A stretch of 64,000 nucleotides of DNA from an uncultured Sphingomonadaceae bacterium (GTDB lineage: Bacteria; Pseudomonadota; Alphaproteobacteria; Sphingomonadales; Sphingomonadaceae): contig CANLQE010000001.1 in assembly GCA_947493215.1 (NCBI GenBank), forward strand, positions 2,357,404-2,421,403, given 5' to 3'. A model generated the notes under the pieces. That model searched no databases, had not been told where the DNA came from, and worked only from the letters and a program-made list of their open reading frames with translations. This document shows, in pieces, positions 38,149-46,057 of this stretch (its first letter is position 1; each line of letters starts with the position of its first letter). The translations under genes were made by a program, and so were the position numbers.

Positions 38149-38458
38149 GATGTATCCCTGTTTACTAATCGGCATCAATTTCGCGATAGAGTAAAATGGG
38201 GGATAACAGTAGAAGAAATCAATTAAGTGCCGTAGCCGATGTTCTAAATTGCAGATGCTGACATTTTGTTTTCTATATTGGGTGAGCGGCAGCTCGAAAT
38301 TTGGCTTTGCTGATGTCATTTTCCCAATGTCCGCCTTTGCGCCAATAGCAGACACCAGTGTTACGATTTCGTCATCTCGAAAGCGAATACTGGAATTATG
38401 AATAACGAATGGTACATCTCCAACCCAAATTCCTTCAAATTTCCGATTCCTTACTCCA

Positions 38459-38489
38459 TAGAGCAGTGGATAGACCATCCACTGCTCTA
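38459..38489. repeat. Perfect 13-bp hairpin carrying a tRNA-Met segment in both arms
   Basis: Arms tagagcagtggat and atccactgctcta surround a 5-base loop and are followed by five T residues on the plus strand. Twelve bases of the right arm (tccactgctcta) are identical to the tRNA-Met gene at about 38658-38669 (D-stem/anticodon-stem), and the left arm is their complement. It could act as a plus-strand terminator. Confidence 0.75.
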
Positions 38490-38555
38490 TTTTTCTCACG
38501 CAAAATTGCGGAAAAATAGCAGGCAGAAACTCTAAAATGGTGCAAAATCTCAAAT

Positions 38556-38578
38556 GGTTTACAGTTCAACTGTAAACC
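38556..38578. repeat. 11-bp perfect inverted repeat near the island end
   Basis: The sequence ggtttacagtt-c-aactgtaaacc is a near-complete palindrome 34 bases inside the tRNA-proximal end of the island. Its half, TGTAAACC, recurs inside the other end, so this may be a protein-binding (recombinase arm or regulator) site. Confidence 0.7.
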
Positions 38579-38612
38579 TCCTAAATGCTGCTACCAAAAA
38601 ACCGCAGTTTTC

Positions 38613-38689
38613 TGGTAGCGGAGGAGGGACTCGAACCCCCGACACATGGATTATGATTCCACTGCTCTAACCACCTGAGCTACTCCGCC
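38613..38689 (-). tRNA. tRNA-Met (CAT), elongator type
   Basis: This is a 77-base tRNA with encoded CCA. The acceptor stem is GGCGGAG/CTCCGCT, the D-arm GCTCAGGTGGTTAGAGC, the anticodon stem GTGGA/TCCAT with loop ATCATAA (anticodon CAT), and the T-arm GGGGGTTCGAGTCCCTC. It resembles alphaproteobacterial elongator tRNA-Met rather than initiator (no C1-A72 mismatch). A CAT anticodon could also be tRNA-Ile2, but the body fits Met better. Its 3' 47 bases are duplicated at 36895. Confidence 0.93.
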
Positions 38690-38867
38690 ATACGGTTATT
38701 CGTCGCGACCTGAGGCCCGTCCGAAAATCCTTGGATCGCGGCGCTATAGTCATAGCATTCTTATCGGTCAACAAGTTGCGACCCATTTTCTGCTTATGCT
38801 TGCAAGCCCCCTGCTATCCGCGCTAACAGTCATGCCCTTGCCGCTGGGCGGCGCAACGGGGCCGAAT

Positions 38868-40103
38868 ATGAACAAATCCTATGATATATTGATCGTCGGC
38901 GCGGGTCATGCCGGCGCGCAAGCCGCAATTGCGCTGCGTCAGCAGAAATTTGAAGGCACGATCGGCCTGATGGGTAATGAGAAATATCCACCTTATGAAC
39001 GTCCGCCGTTGTCCAAAGAATATCTCGCTGGAGATAAGCCGTTTGAACGCATCATGCTGCGCCCTGAGAGTTTTTGGGGTGAACGTAATATCGATTTGCT
39101 GACCGGATGCCGCGTTTCGAAGGTCGACCCGGTGGGCAAGACTGTGACGTTAAGCACTGACGATGAAGTCGGTTTTAACAAGTTAATCTGGGCCACTGGC
39201 GGTTCCCCACGAATGCTGGATTGCCCGGGCAGCCAAGCGCGCAATATTCACGGTGTGCGATCACGTGCCGATGTTGACAAGATGATAGCCGCCCTGCCCA
39301 CCACCCAAAATGTTGTGGTTGTCGGAGGCGGTTACATCGGATTAGAGGCCGCCGCGGTACTGACAAAGCTCGGTAAAAAGGTAACGATACTTGAATCGCT
39401 CGACCGTGTGTTGTCACGGGTCGCGGGCGAGACTTTATCGCGCTTTTATGAAGGTGAGCATCGTCAACATGGCGTGACGGTTGAGCTTGAAGCTATGGTT
39501 GAAGCCTTTGAGACTGACGACGATGGCATGGCAACCGGCGCGAAGCTATCTGACGGGCGGATTTTGGAAGCCGATATGATCATTGTCGGTATCGGGATCA
39601 TTCCCGAGACCGGCCCGCTGGTCGCTGCCGGAGCCGCAGCCGGTAATGGCGTTGATGTGGATCAGCATTGCCGCACCAGCCTCGAAGATATCTACGCGAT
39701 TGGTGATTGTGCGGCGCATAGTAATCGCTTTGCCGATGGCGCGCATATACGTCTGGAATCCGTGCAAAACGCCAATGATCAAGCCAAGGTAGCGGCGCTC
39801 GATATCATGGGCGAGGATTGTGAATATGATGCCGTGCCATGGTTCTGGTCGAACCAATATGATCTAAAATTGCAGACCGTTGGGCTGTCCACCGGTCATG
39901 ACGAATATATCGTACGTGGTGATCCGGCGAGTAGGTCATTCTCAACCGTCTATTTGAAAGACGGCAAAGTCATCGCGCTCGATTGCGTCAACGCCACTAA
40001 AGATTATGTGCAAGGCCGCAAAGTTGTCGAGGCGGGCCTGTCGCTAGACAAGACACAATTGGCCGACACCGAGATACCGATCAAGGAAGTAGAACGCCTC
40101 TAA
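38868..40103 (+). CDS. FAD-dependent ferredoxin reductase-like oxidoreductase
   Basis: The 411-residue protein starts at MNKSYDILIVGAGHAGAQAA, an FAD-binding fold at the very N-terminus. It has a second NAD(P)-binding fold (VVVVGGGYIGLEAAAVLTKLG, about 145-165) and the FAD contact YAIGDCAAHSN, plus a C-terminal reductase domain. It resembles putidaredoxin/rubredoxin reductases and ThcD-type partners of cytochrome P450 or ring-hydroxylating oxygenases. No ferredoxin or oxygenase gene is adjacent. The frame extends 24 codons upstream without improving the protein. It overlaps the end of the next, convergent gene by four bases. Confidence 0.9.
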   Translation: MNKSYDILIVGAGHAGAQAAIALRQQKFEGTIGLMGNEKYPPYERPPLSKEYLAGDKPFERIMLRPESFWGERNIDLLTGCRVSKVDPVGKTVTLSTDDEVGFNKLIWATGGSPRMLDCPGSQARNIHGVRSRADVDKMIAALPTTQNVVVVGGGYIGLEAAAVLTKLGKKVTILESLDRVLSRVAGETLSRFYEGEHRQHGVTVELEAMVEAFETDDDGMATGAKLSDGRILEADMIIVGIGIIPETGPLVAAGAAAGNGVDVDQHCRTSLEDIYAIGDCAAHSNRFADGAHIRLESVQNANDQAKVAALDIMGEDCEYDAVPWFWSNQYDLKLQTVGLSTGHDEYIVRGDPASRSFSTVYLKDGKVIALDCVNATKDYVQGRKVVEAGLSLDKTQLADTEIPIKEVERL

Positions 40104-40615
40104 CCGCGAAACGGCCATTCGCCGATATTTTGCCAAGGTCCATCCATATAATGATGAAGCGCCAGGCCTTTAATCTGAAACGGGCTTGGTTCGAAATCCA
40201 GCGATAATCGAGTCAGCAGCTCTTTAGCCTCTTTCGCGGAAACCTTGTTCTGCACCGTGATATGCAGCCGCGGTGTCTGTTGATCCTGCGCGACCAAAAG
40301 CCCATGAAACCGGTCTGCCAGCTCCATCCGCATCGCCAGAAGGTCAGGCGAATAGAGCAGATAAGCGACACCGGTGCCCAGATGGACCAGGCGCTGCAAT
40401 GATGTCACCGGCGGCGCGCTATATTGGGTGATGTCTTTCATCGCCTGTTTGATTTCACTCAGTGCTTGCGGCGGCAGATGATGAAACAGCGTGATATGTG
40501 CCGGCAGGACATTGCGTTCCGGCGGATAATGTTCACGCCGCAAAGCATCGGCCCAGGCCAGATCTTGCTTACCCATCATGGCGGTCATGATGATCGGTTT
40601 GTTGCGCGCGGTCAT
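40100..40615 (-). CDS. 2'-5' RNA ligase/cyclic phosphodiesterase-like protein
   Basis: The 171-residue protein carries two His-x-Thr motifs of the 2H phosphoesterase fold: His40 (AHITLFHHLPP) and His118 (LHITVQNK). This superfamily hydrolyses 2',3'-cyclic phosphates or joins 2'-5' bonds in RNA; physiological substrates are mostly unknown. ATG 40615 has no clear binding site, and ATG 40588 is an alternative. It is convergent with the ferredoxin reductase and follows the peroxiredoxin on the same strand after a terminator. Confidence 0.85.
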   Translation of the reverse strand: MTARNKPIIMTAMMGKQDLAWADALRREHYPPERNVLPAHITLFHHLPPQALSEIKQAMKDITQYSAPPVTSLQRLVHLGTGVAYLLYSPDLLAMRMELADRFHGLLVAQDQQTPRLHITVQNKVSAKEAKELLTRLSLDFEPSPFQIKGLALHHYMDGPWQNIGEWPFRG

Positions 40616-40637
40616 CGGCGTAGACTATCGCCAAAAC

Positions 40638-40674
40638 AAAAAGACCGCGAACGAATAATCGCACGCGGTCTTTT
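40638..40674 (-). terminator. Intrinsic terminator
   Basis: The stem aagaccgcg ... cgcggtctt has T-runs on the minus-strand side (tttttgtttt). It lies ~22 bases after the peroxiredoxin stop and separates it from the 2'-5' ligase-like gene; the A/T flanks also allow bidirectional use. Confidence 0.85.
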
Positions 40675-40695
40675 CAAATACCCGAATATGGGTGT

Positions 40696-41247
40696 TTAGG
40701 CCGCTTTCTGCGCAGCACCTTCTTCGTTCAGCCAAGACAGGATATTTTCAGGCGAAGTCTCGCCATAAGGATCGCTATCAACGCCATCATCGTTAATGCC
40801 GGGCTCTTCAAACCAACCGGTTACCACGCCATCATCAGCAATCATCGCATAACGCCAGCTGCGATCACCAAACCCGAGATGGTTTTTCTTGATCAACATG
40901 CCCATGCGCCGGGTAAAATCACCGGACCCGTCTGGCAGCAATTTGACATTTTTCAGACCCAGCGACTGGCCCCACTGATACATCACAAACGCATCATTGA
41001 CGGAGATACAATAGACTTCATCGACACCCTTGGCTTTAAACTCGTCATAAAGCCGCTCAAAAGCAGGGCATTGCTCGTTCGAGCAAGTGGGCGTGAAAGC
41101 GCCGGGCAAAGAGAAGACAGCGATGCGCTTGCCACTGAACAAATCCTTTGTACCCACGTCTTGCCAGCGGAAGGGATTAGGACCTTCGGCGCTTTCATCA
41201 CGAACGCGCGTACGCAGGGTTACTTCCGGAATATTTCTACCAATCAT
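40696..41247 (-). CDS. Peroxiredoxin (Prx5/AhpE-like, thioredoxin fold)
   Basis: The 183-residue protein has peroxidatic Cys55 in PGAFTPTCSNEQC and a second Cys at 60. Its body AVFSLPGAFTPTC ... VDEVYCISVNDAFVMYQWGQSLG is that of the Prx5 group. It reduces hydrogen and alkyl peroxides using thiol or glutaredoxin electrons. ATG 41247 has GGAGA at good spacing, and upstream ATGs at 41259 and 41277 are less likely. It is monocistronic, with its own terminator. Confidence 0.95.
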   Translation of the reverse strand: MIGRNIPEVTLRTRVRDESAEGPNPFRWQDVGTKDLFSGKRIAVFSLPGAFTPTCSNEQCPAFERLYDEFKAKGVDEVYCISVNDAFVMYQWGQSLGLKNVKLLPDGSGDFTRRMGMLIKKNHLGFGDRSWRYAMIADDGVVTGWFEEPGINDDGVDSDPYGETSPENILSWLNEEGAAQKAA

Positions 41248-41628
41248 TATTTTCTCCATCAGGTTGATGGCCGTCATATAGGAGCGATTTTCGATTATGA
41301 AAGTCGATAAACTTGATCTTTGATATCTGGTTTTTCAATCAGACAAAAAAGTGGATATTCGATACGGTTTTTATCTTCAGAAATAGAACATAAAGCATTG
41401 TTTATATGGCATTTTTATAATCTTTTCATGGATCAAGTTTTCAGTAACTGAGGCGTATTTTACCGGGATGCAAATAGAGCATCAGCACATGTATTTATTG
41501 CAACAAGGCCGCCTTCAATTTTAGCATGAACCCGTGTCTGCTCGACAGTGTCACCAGCCGTGATCATATCGACATATCAAGAGCGTGATTTATGATATCA
41601 TGGGTCATGATAACGAGAGGGAGATGAT
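41248..41628. other. Divergent intergenic region, no gene seen
   Basis: About 380 AT-rich bases lie between the peroxiredoxin and the small membrane-protein gene. A palindrome atgatatcat lies at about 41591-41610, near a second gtcatgata, close to the membrane-protein start, and could be an operator. No coding frame or RNA gene is convincing. Confidence 0.45.
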
Positions 41629-42060
41629 ATGGTACAGGAAAGGAAACCAGCGGTCTGGTTCTGGATTGCCGCGATATTTGCACTGCTATGGAACGGATTG
41701 GGAGTCGGTAAATACGCTGGTGAGACGATGATGACAGCAGCAGATTTTGCACTGCTCACCGAAATGGAACAGAATCTATATGCAAGCCGGCCCTATTGGG
41801 CGAGCGCAGCCTTTGCTGTGGCCGTCATTTCCGGATTTCTGGGCTCTGTGATGCTGTTACTGCGCCGCCCCATTGCTGTGCGTCTGTTTCTGCTATCGCT
41901 TATCGCGGTGTCGATCCAATTCAGCAGCTTTTTCATTCTCGATGGTTATGTCGATTATATCAGCCAAACCGGTTGGTTCATGCCCATATCCATTCCAGCG
42001 CTCGCCGCCGGTTTTTTCCTATTCGCCCGCTGGGCAGAGAATAACCATATCCTCAGGTAA
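41629..42060 (+). CDS. Small four-helix inner-membrane protein
   Basis: The 143-residue hydrophobic protein has four predicted membrane segments (about 9-27, 57-78, 84-103, 115-133). A conserved-looking loop between segments 1 and 2 reads GKYAGETMMTAADFALLTEMEQNLYASRP. A strong purine-rich binding site (gagagggagatgat) precedes the start. It resembles hypothetical membrane proteins of sphingomonads that carry a 'sugar transporter' label in databases, with no tested role. It is convergent with the queuosine-precursor transporter. Confidence 0.78.
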   Translation: MVQERKPAVWFWIAAIFALLWNGLGVGKYAGETMMTAADFALLTEMEQNLYASRPYWASAAFAVAVISGFLGSVMLLLRRPIAVRLFLLSLIAVSIQFSSFFILDGYVDYISQTGWFMPISIPALAAGFFLFARWAENNHILR

Positions 42061-42840
42061 TCAGGTTGATGTGCTAAACGGCGTAAAATTCGTTTTTTCA
42101 TCATAAATATCAACGCCCTCGCGCCGCTTCAGCCATCCGACAATCGCATAGGTAACCGGCGTTAACACCGCTTCCCACAAGACTTTGAGCAACCAGTTCG
42201 TGATCATGACCGTCAAGACTGCCGATGTCTCCCACACGCCCCAGAAGGCCAGTGGATAGAAGATCAGGCTATCAACCCCCTGCCCTACAACTGTAGACCC
42301 TATGGTCCGAGACCACAGCGCCTTACCCTGCGTCCAGACCTTCATCCGCGCCATCACATAGCTGTTCACAAACTCTCCGGCCCAAAAAGCCACTATAGAG
42401 GCCGCCACAATACGCGGTACCTGACCGAAGACGCTTTCGTAAGCGGCCTGCCCTTCCCACCCCCCTGCGGGCGGCAACGACACAACAACCCAGCTCATGA
42501 AGGCCATGAATAGCATAGCGCCAAAACCCGCCCAGATCACACGCCGGGCTCGCGCATAGCCATATACCTCTGTCAGTACGTCTCCGATGACATAACCGAG
42601 CGGAAAGAAAAGAATTCCAGCACCATAAATGAACAGGCCGTCGGGTGCTGGCCACCAGCCATCTGGCCACCACGGCACATCAATATAGGTTAGCTTTGCC
42701 GCTCCAATGATGTTGGAAAGCAACAACACCGCTACAAAAGCTGCCATCACAAAATCAAAATAACGAAAATGATGACCAGCCTGACTGGCGGCGCTGCTGC
42801 GTTTAATGGGGTCGGTGCTCATCCATCGATGATTAGCCAA
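42061..42840 (-). CDS. yhhQ: Queuosine precursor transporter (YhhQ/VUT family)
   Basis: The 259-residue inner-membrane protein has about six membrane helices. The family core is visible in ILFFPLGYVIGDVLTEVYGYARARRVIWAGF and FWAGEFVNSYVMARMK, with late GQGVDSLIFYPLAFWG. YhhQ imports preQ0/preQ1 for tRNA queuosine synthesis. The Trp/Pro-rich loop after the first helix (WWPDGWWPAPDG) is common in alphaproteobacterial members. A start at ATG 42822 is possible. No preQ1 riboswitch structure was recognised upstream. Confidence 0.9.
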   Translation of the reverse strand: MANHRWMSTDPIKRSSAASQAGHHFRYFDFVMAAFVAVLLLSNIIGAAKLTYIDVPWWPDGWWPAPDGLFIYGAGILFFPLGYVIGDVLTEVYGYARARRVIWAGFGAMLFMAFMSWVVVSLPPAGGWEGQAAYESVFGQVPRIVAASIVAFWAGEFVNSYVMARMKVWTQGKALWSRTIGSTVVGQGVDSLIFYPLAFWGVWETSAVLTVMITNWLLKVLWEAVLTPVTYAIVGWLKRREGVDIYDEKTNFTPFSTST

Positions 42841-42943
42841 TCGCTCTCAAGTTTCAATCATTTAACTGGTAGCGATAGAGATTATCCCGAATGTGAACAC
42901 TATGGTCGCGATTGAGCAGCGGATATCGAGACGCTATGTTTTG

Positions 42944-43369
42944 CTACTTGAATGCGTCCGTTAACTTCGTCAGATATTCTGCAAGATTGTCAATTTCTTG
43001 ATCGGTTAACACGCTCTCTATCCGTTCGTTAATCTCGGCAAACGGTGGACGGATGGTCTGCATCACATGTCGCCCGGCATCGGTCAGCTGCAATATCTTC
43101 GCGCGTGCATCCTTCTCACTTTGGCGGCGCACAATAAGATTCATTCCCGTCAACCGCTTGACCATCGCTGTAACTGCTGACTCGTTCAGCCCTAGCGCGA
43201 CAGCGACATTTTTTTGGGTCACATCAGAACCGTTGGCAATGACAGTCAGGACGCCAATCTGAGCCGTCGTAATTTTGGCTTCGGCAAGCAGTTCATTGTC
43301 AGCCCGCTTTTTTAAAAAATGCGCAGCAAGTTGCAATCGCCAATATAGCCTGAGTTTCGATGCTGACAT
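42944..43369 (-). CDS. MarR-family transcriptional regulator
   Basis: The 141-residue winged-helix protein has the DNA-recognition region QKNVAVALGLNESAVTAMVKRL and wing RRQSEKDARAKILQLTDAGRH, typical of MarR. It is divergent from the alcohol dehydrogenase gene. The short intergenic region holds an inverted repeat at 43414, so the regulator probably represses itself and the dehydrogenase/thioesterase pair until an aromatic or acidic ligand binds. Confidence 0.93.
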   Translation of the reverse strand: MSASKLRLYWRLQLAAHFLKKRADNELLAEAKITTAQIGVLTVIANGSDVTQKNVAVALGLNESAVTAMVKRLTGMNLIVRRQSEKDARAKILQLTDAGRHVMQTIRPPFAEINERIESVLTDQEIDNLAEYLTKLTDAFK

Positions 43370-43413
43370 GAGGTTTAGTAACCGGGTTGCAAATTAATGT
43401 CTTGTCCAATATG

Positions 43414-43427
43414 CTTTACTACTAAAG
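43414..43427. promoter_or_regulatory. Candidate MarR operator
   Basis: The inverted repeat ctttactactaaag lies between the divergent MarR and alcohol dehydrogenase starts, a usual position and symmetry for a MarR operator. It is a single site read by eye. Confidence 0.45.
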
Positions 43428-43447
43428 TAATTTGGAGTCTTCGCGCT

Positions 43448-44509
43448 ATGCCAGTGGATACCGGAACGATGCAGCAGTTCACATTTTTAGGCCCTCACAA
43501 ATTTGAGTGGCATGAGGTTCCCAGCCCTCGAATCGAAAATGGCGGGCAAGCTATCGTTCGCCCGCTTGCGGTCACCCGCTGCGATCTCGATCTTTACATC
43601 GCCAATGGCGTGATAAAAATGAAGGATAAGCCATTTGCTTTTGGACATGAAATTGCCGGGGAAGTCATCGACCTCGGCGATGAGGTTAAGGGTGTACGCC
43701 CAGGAGATCGGGTCGTTGTTCCCTTCCAGATCAGTTGCGGATCCTGTGAAAATTGCAGGCGAGGCTTAACCAACGCGTGCACAAGCGTTCCAGCCTATTC
43801 CGCTTATGGATTAGCTCAATCCAGTGGACGGGAATGGGGTGGCGGATTGAGCGACTATATAATGGTTCCCTTTGCCGATGCCATGTTGGTCAAAATTCCG
43901 GACAATGTTTCCCTGCCAGTGGCAGCAGCGATCTCTGACAATGCTAGCGACGGCTATCGCACGGTAGCAAAGCCACTTAAAGAGCACCCGGGCGCCGACG
44001 TTCTGGTAGTTGGCGGTCTTGCCCAGAGCGTCGGTCTGTTCGCCGTCCAGGCGGCGAGAGCTCTCGGCGCAAAGCGTGTGGTTTACCTAGACTTTGACGC
44101 CGACCGCCTATCACAGGCCAAGGCGCTTGGGGCGGAGGCGGTGATGACGCGCTATGGAGCCAATATGCCGGTCGATGAGCAGTTCCTTGTCACGGTCGAT
44201 GCGTCCAACTTACCTGACGGACTAATTCACGCTCTCAAATCCACCGCGCCCTGCGGTACTTGCACAGGAGTTTCTGCAGGCGTGCAAATGATGAACGGAC
44301 TACCTCTGTTTGAAATGTATATGAAGGGGATAACCTATAACATCAGCCGTGTTCACGCGAGGGCAGAGATTGAAGCTGTACTCGACTGCGCTAGCTGCGG
44401 ACAGATTTCTCATCAGGACGTGATCACTACAAATGTGCCGTTTTCGATGGCAGCAGAGGTGATTGCTGATCCAGACAGCAAGATGGTTTTTGTGCGAGAC
44501 GAGGGATGA
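43448..44509 (+). CDS. Zinc-dependent alcohol dehydrogenase (MDR family)
   Basis: The 353-residue medium-chain dehydrogenase has a catalytic-zinc region (Cys in VTRCDLDLY, FGHEIAGEVIDLGDEV), a four-Cys structural zinc lobe CGSCENCRRGLTNAC, and a nucleotide fold (VLVVGGLAQSVGLFAVQAARALGAKRVVYLD, with Asp suggesting NAD preference). Start 43448 gives the normal length; the frame opens at 43397. It overlaps the thioesterase gene by four bases, so the two form an operon controlled by the divergent MarR. The substrate is unknown. Confidence 0.92.
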   Translation: MPVDTGTMQQFTFLGPHKFEWHEVPSPRIENGGQAIVRPLAVTRCDLDLYIANGVIKMKDKPFAFGHEIAGEVIDLGDEVKGVRPGDRVVVPFQISCGSCENCRRGLTNACTSVPAYSAYGLAQSSGREWGGGLSDYIMVPFADAMLVKIPDNVSLPVAAAISDNASDGYRTVAKPLKEHPGADVLVVGGLAQSVGLFAVQAARALGAKRVVYLDFDADRLSQAKALGAEAVMTRYGANMPVDEQFLVTVDASNLPDGLIHALKSTAPCGTCTGVSAGVQMMNGLPLFEMYMKGITYNISRVHARAEIEAVLDCASCGQISHQDVITTNVPFSMAAEVIADPDSKMVFVRDEG

Positions 44510-44910
44510 TCAAAGACGGCTTCAAACCGCATTTTCGCAAAAGTCCACTCACGGCTCCTTGGGAACCGCTTTATTCACGGGTAACTGATGATGTGGCAAT
44601 TATCGGACTCGTGGCTGATAGCCAGCATTGCAATAGCCGCGGTTTTGTTCACGGAGGTTTGATTTCTGCAATTGCGGACAATGCCATGGGCTTATCCTGC
44701 GCATTGAGACACGAAAATGTCTCCGGCCTGGTTACCATCAGTCTGCATTTGGATTTTGCGCTGGCGGCACGAAAGGGCGAATGGCTTGAATTTATCACAA
44801 GCGCGATCAAATCTGGAAATTCCATCGATATGGCCCAAGGCCAGGTCTATGCTGATGGCAAGCTTTGCGCGCTGATGGGCGGCACGTTTAGCGTCCGCAA
44901 ACCGAGTTGA
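44506..44910 (+). CDS. Hotdog-fold thioesterase (PaaI/YigI-like)
   Basis: The 134-residue hotdog protein has the substrate region FVHGGLISAIADNAMGLSC, with Asp as likely general base, followed by TISLHLDFALAARKGEWLEF. It hydrolyses acyl- or aryl-CoA thioesters. ATG overlaps the dehydrogenase stop (ATGA). Paired with an oxidoreductase under MarR control, it may work in degradation of an aromatic or short-chain compound, which is inference. Confidence 0.9.
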   Translation: MIKDGFKPHFRKSPLTAPWEPLYSRVTDDVAIIGLVADSQHCNSRGFVHGGLISAIADNAMGLSCALRHENVSGLVTISLHLDFALAARKGEWLEFITSAIKSGNSIDMAQGQVYADGKLCALMGGTFSVRKPS

Positions 44911-45037
44911 ATAGCCGAACAGCTACTGCCCAACCGCGGGACGCATTGCACACGTATCTCATGGTTGACATTCTGCACGATCCTGTCTAGCCGCTAAGCC
45001 GCAGATTTCTGGGACTAAGCAGGGTTCTGCAAGGCGC

Positions 45038-45114
45038 GCGCCCGTAGCTCAGCTGGATAGAGCGCGAGACTTCTAATCTTGAGGCCACAGGTTCGACTCC
45101 TGTCGGGCGCGCCA
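45038..45114 (+). tRNA. tRNA-Arg (TCT)
   Basis: This is a 77-base tRNA with encoded CCA. The acceptor is GCGCCCG/CGGGCGC, the D-arm GCTCAGCTGGATAGAGC, the anticodon stem CGAGA/TCTTG with loop CTTCTAA (anticodon TCT), and the T-arm ACAGGTTCGACTCCTGT. A short T-run follows at 45117. It reads AGA/AGG codons. Confidence 0.96.
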
Positions 45115-45136
45115 ATTTTTCCTATGTGCTGCAATG

Positions 45137-45952
45137 CTATTTGTTGAAACCGCGTTGAACCGCGTCCATTGACTCAGACGTGATCGGATAGCCGATCCCT
45201 TCCGGTATGCAGAGATGGACGCCATCATCGCGCTTCTCGATTGTCGGCGATACCATTGTCACGGGATGCTGGCTGCTATGCACAGCGGCTTCTGCAAAGG
45301 AACCAAATTGAGCTAACCGTTCTAGATTGCGCTTGGTCGGAAAAATGATTTTAACCTCCCCAGCGTCTGCTTTCTCAAGAACCCCTTGCGCGCTACTCCA
45401 AAACAGATTGTAATTTTCAGTTTCATCAACAGTGGCTTCTGCCTCATGATCATCATGTGCAATCATATAGAAGCGCGTATCGAAAACACGCTTCTCGGCA
45501 AAGGGTGGGCACCAGCGAGTAAAGGGAATCAGCTTTTCCAGACTCAATTGCCAATCAAACTGGCTACATATCTCGGACAATATTGTTCCTTCATGCAACG
45601 CCGCACGGGCCTCTATCACGCGGCGTGCGCCAAGATCACCCTCGACCCCCACGGCGATACCCGTTTCTTCGATCGATTCCCGAATAGCCGCGATACGCGC
45701 GCCATATTCGTCAACATCATCATGACCAAGTGCCTTGGCGAAATCATAGTCAGCATCATCAACCCGGCCACCTGGAAAAACCGCAGCACCGGCGGCAAAA
45801 GCCATTTTTGCGGATCGTTCGACCATCAACAGGTCCGGCGCATTACTGCCCGGCTGATCACGAAAAATTACTAATGTGGATGCGGGGATTGGCTTTGGCA
45901 TCGGTTTTCCGGTCAGCGCATCGATGACGTTCGGCTTATTATTTTCTGTCAT
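45137..45952 (-). CDS. NUDIX hydrolase
   Basis: The 271-residue protein has PASTLVIFRDQPGS, AAVFPGGRVDDADYD and an expanded Nudix box in which GG-R is separated from ARIAAIRESIEETGIAV (REx2EE metal-binding glutamates) by an insertion. This longer form is common in alphaproteobacterial NUDT19/RNU-like CoA or ADP-sugar hydrolases; the substrate is not certain. Start 45952 (MTENNKPN) fits the family. The frame extends to 46057 but would run into the divergent gene. Confidence 0.9.
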   Translation of the reverse strand: MTENNKPNVIDALTGKPMPKPIPASTLVIFRDQPGSNAPDLLMVERSAKMAFAAGAAVFPGGRVDDADYDFAKALGHDDVDEYGARIAAIRESIEETGIAVGVEGDLGARRVIEARAALHEGTILSEICSQFDWQLSLEKLIPFTRWCPPFAEKRVFDTRFYMIAHDDHEAEATVDETENYNLFWSSAQGVLEKADAGEVKIIFPTKRNLERLAQFGSFAEAAVHSSQHPVTMVSPTIEKRDDGVHLCIPEGIGYPITSESMDAVQRGFNK

Positions 45953-46057
45953 TCCATCATATGAACAGCATGACTGTGCAATGTAAAGCCATAGCGCAAC
46001 GTGGGCCGCAAATGCCGCGATTTGCCAACAGCGACAGTTCGTGGCAATCATCACCAC

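Larger units (their letters stand above)
36895..38689 (-). mobile_element. Putative integrase-less mini-island in tRNA-Met
   Basis: A 1.7-kb segment is bounded by the 47-bp tRNA duplication (36895-36941 and 38613-38659). It is clearly AT-richer than its surroundings: the 60 bases from 37321 have 22 G/C, against 35 in the 60 bases from 39301. It holds a single credible gene (orphan membrane protein, minus strand) and no integrase, transposase or plasmid gene. The octamer TGTAAACC (or its complement) occurs just inside both ends: 36973, 37025, 38556 and 38571. The features fit a non-autonomous or decayed integrative element. Confidence 0.72.

Noticed and set aside
38149-38553. N-terminal extension of the island gene (135 extra codons)
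   Set aside because: It crosses the 13-bp hairpin, includes low-quality sequence, and a well-spaced AGGGA site supports the start at 38148.
42841-42943. preQ1 riboswitch upstream of the queuosine-precursor transporter
   Set aside because: No pseudoknot-like aptamer pattern was visible in the short upstream region.
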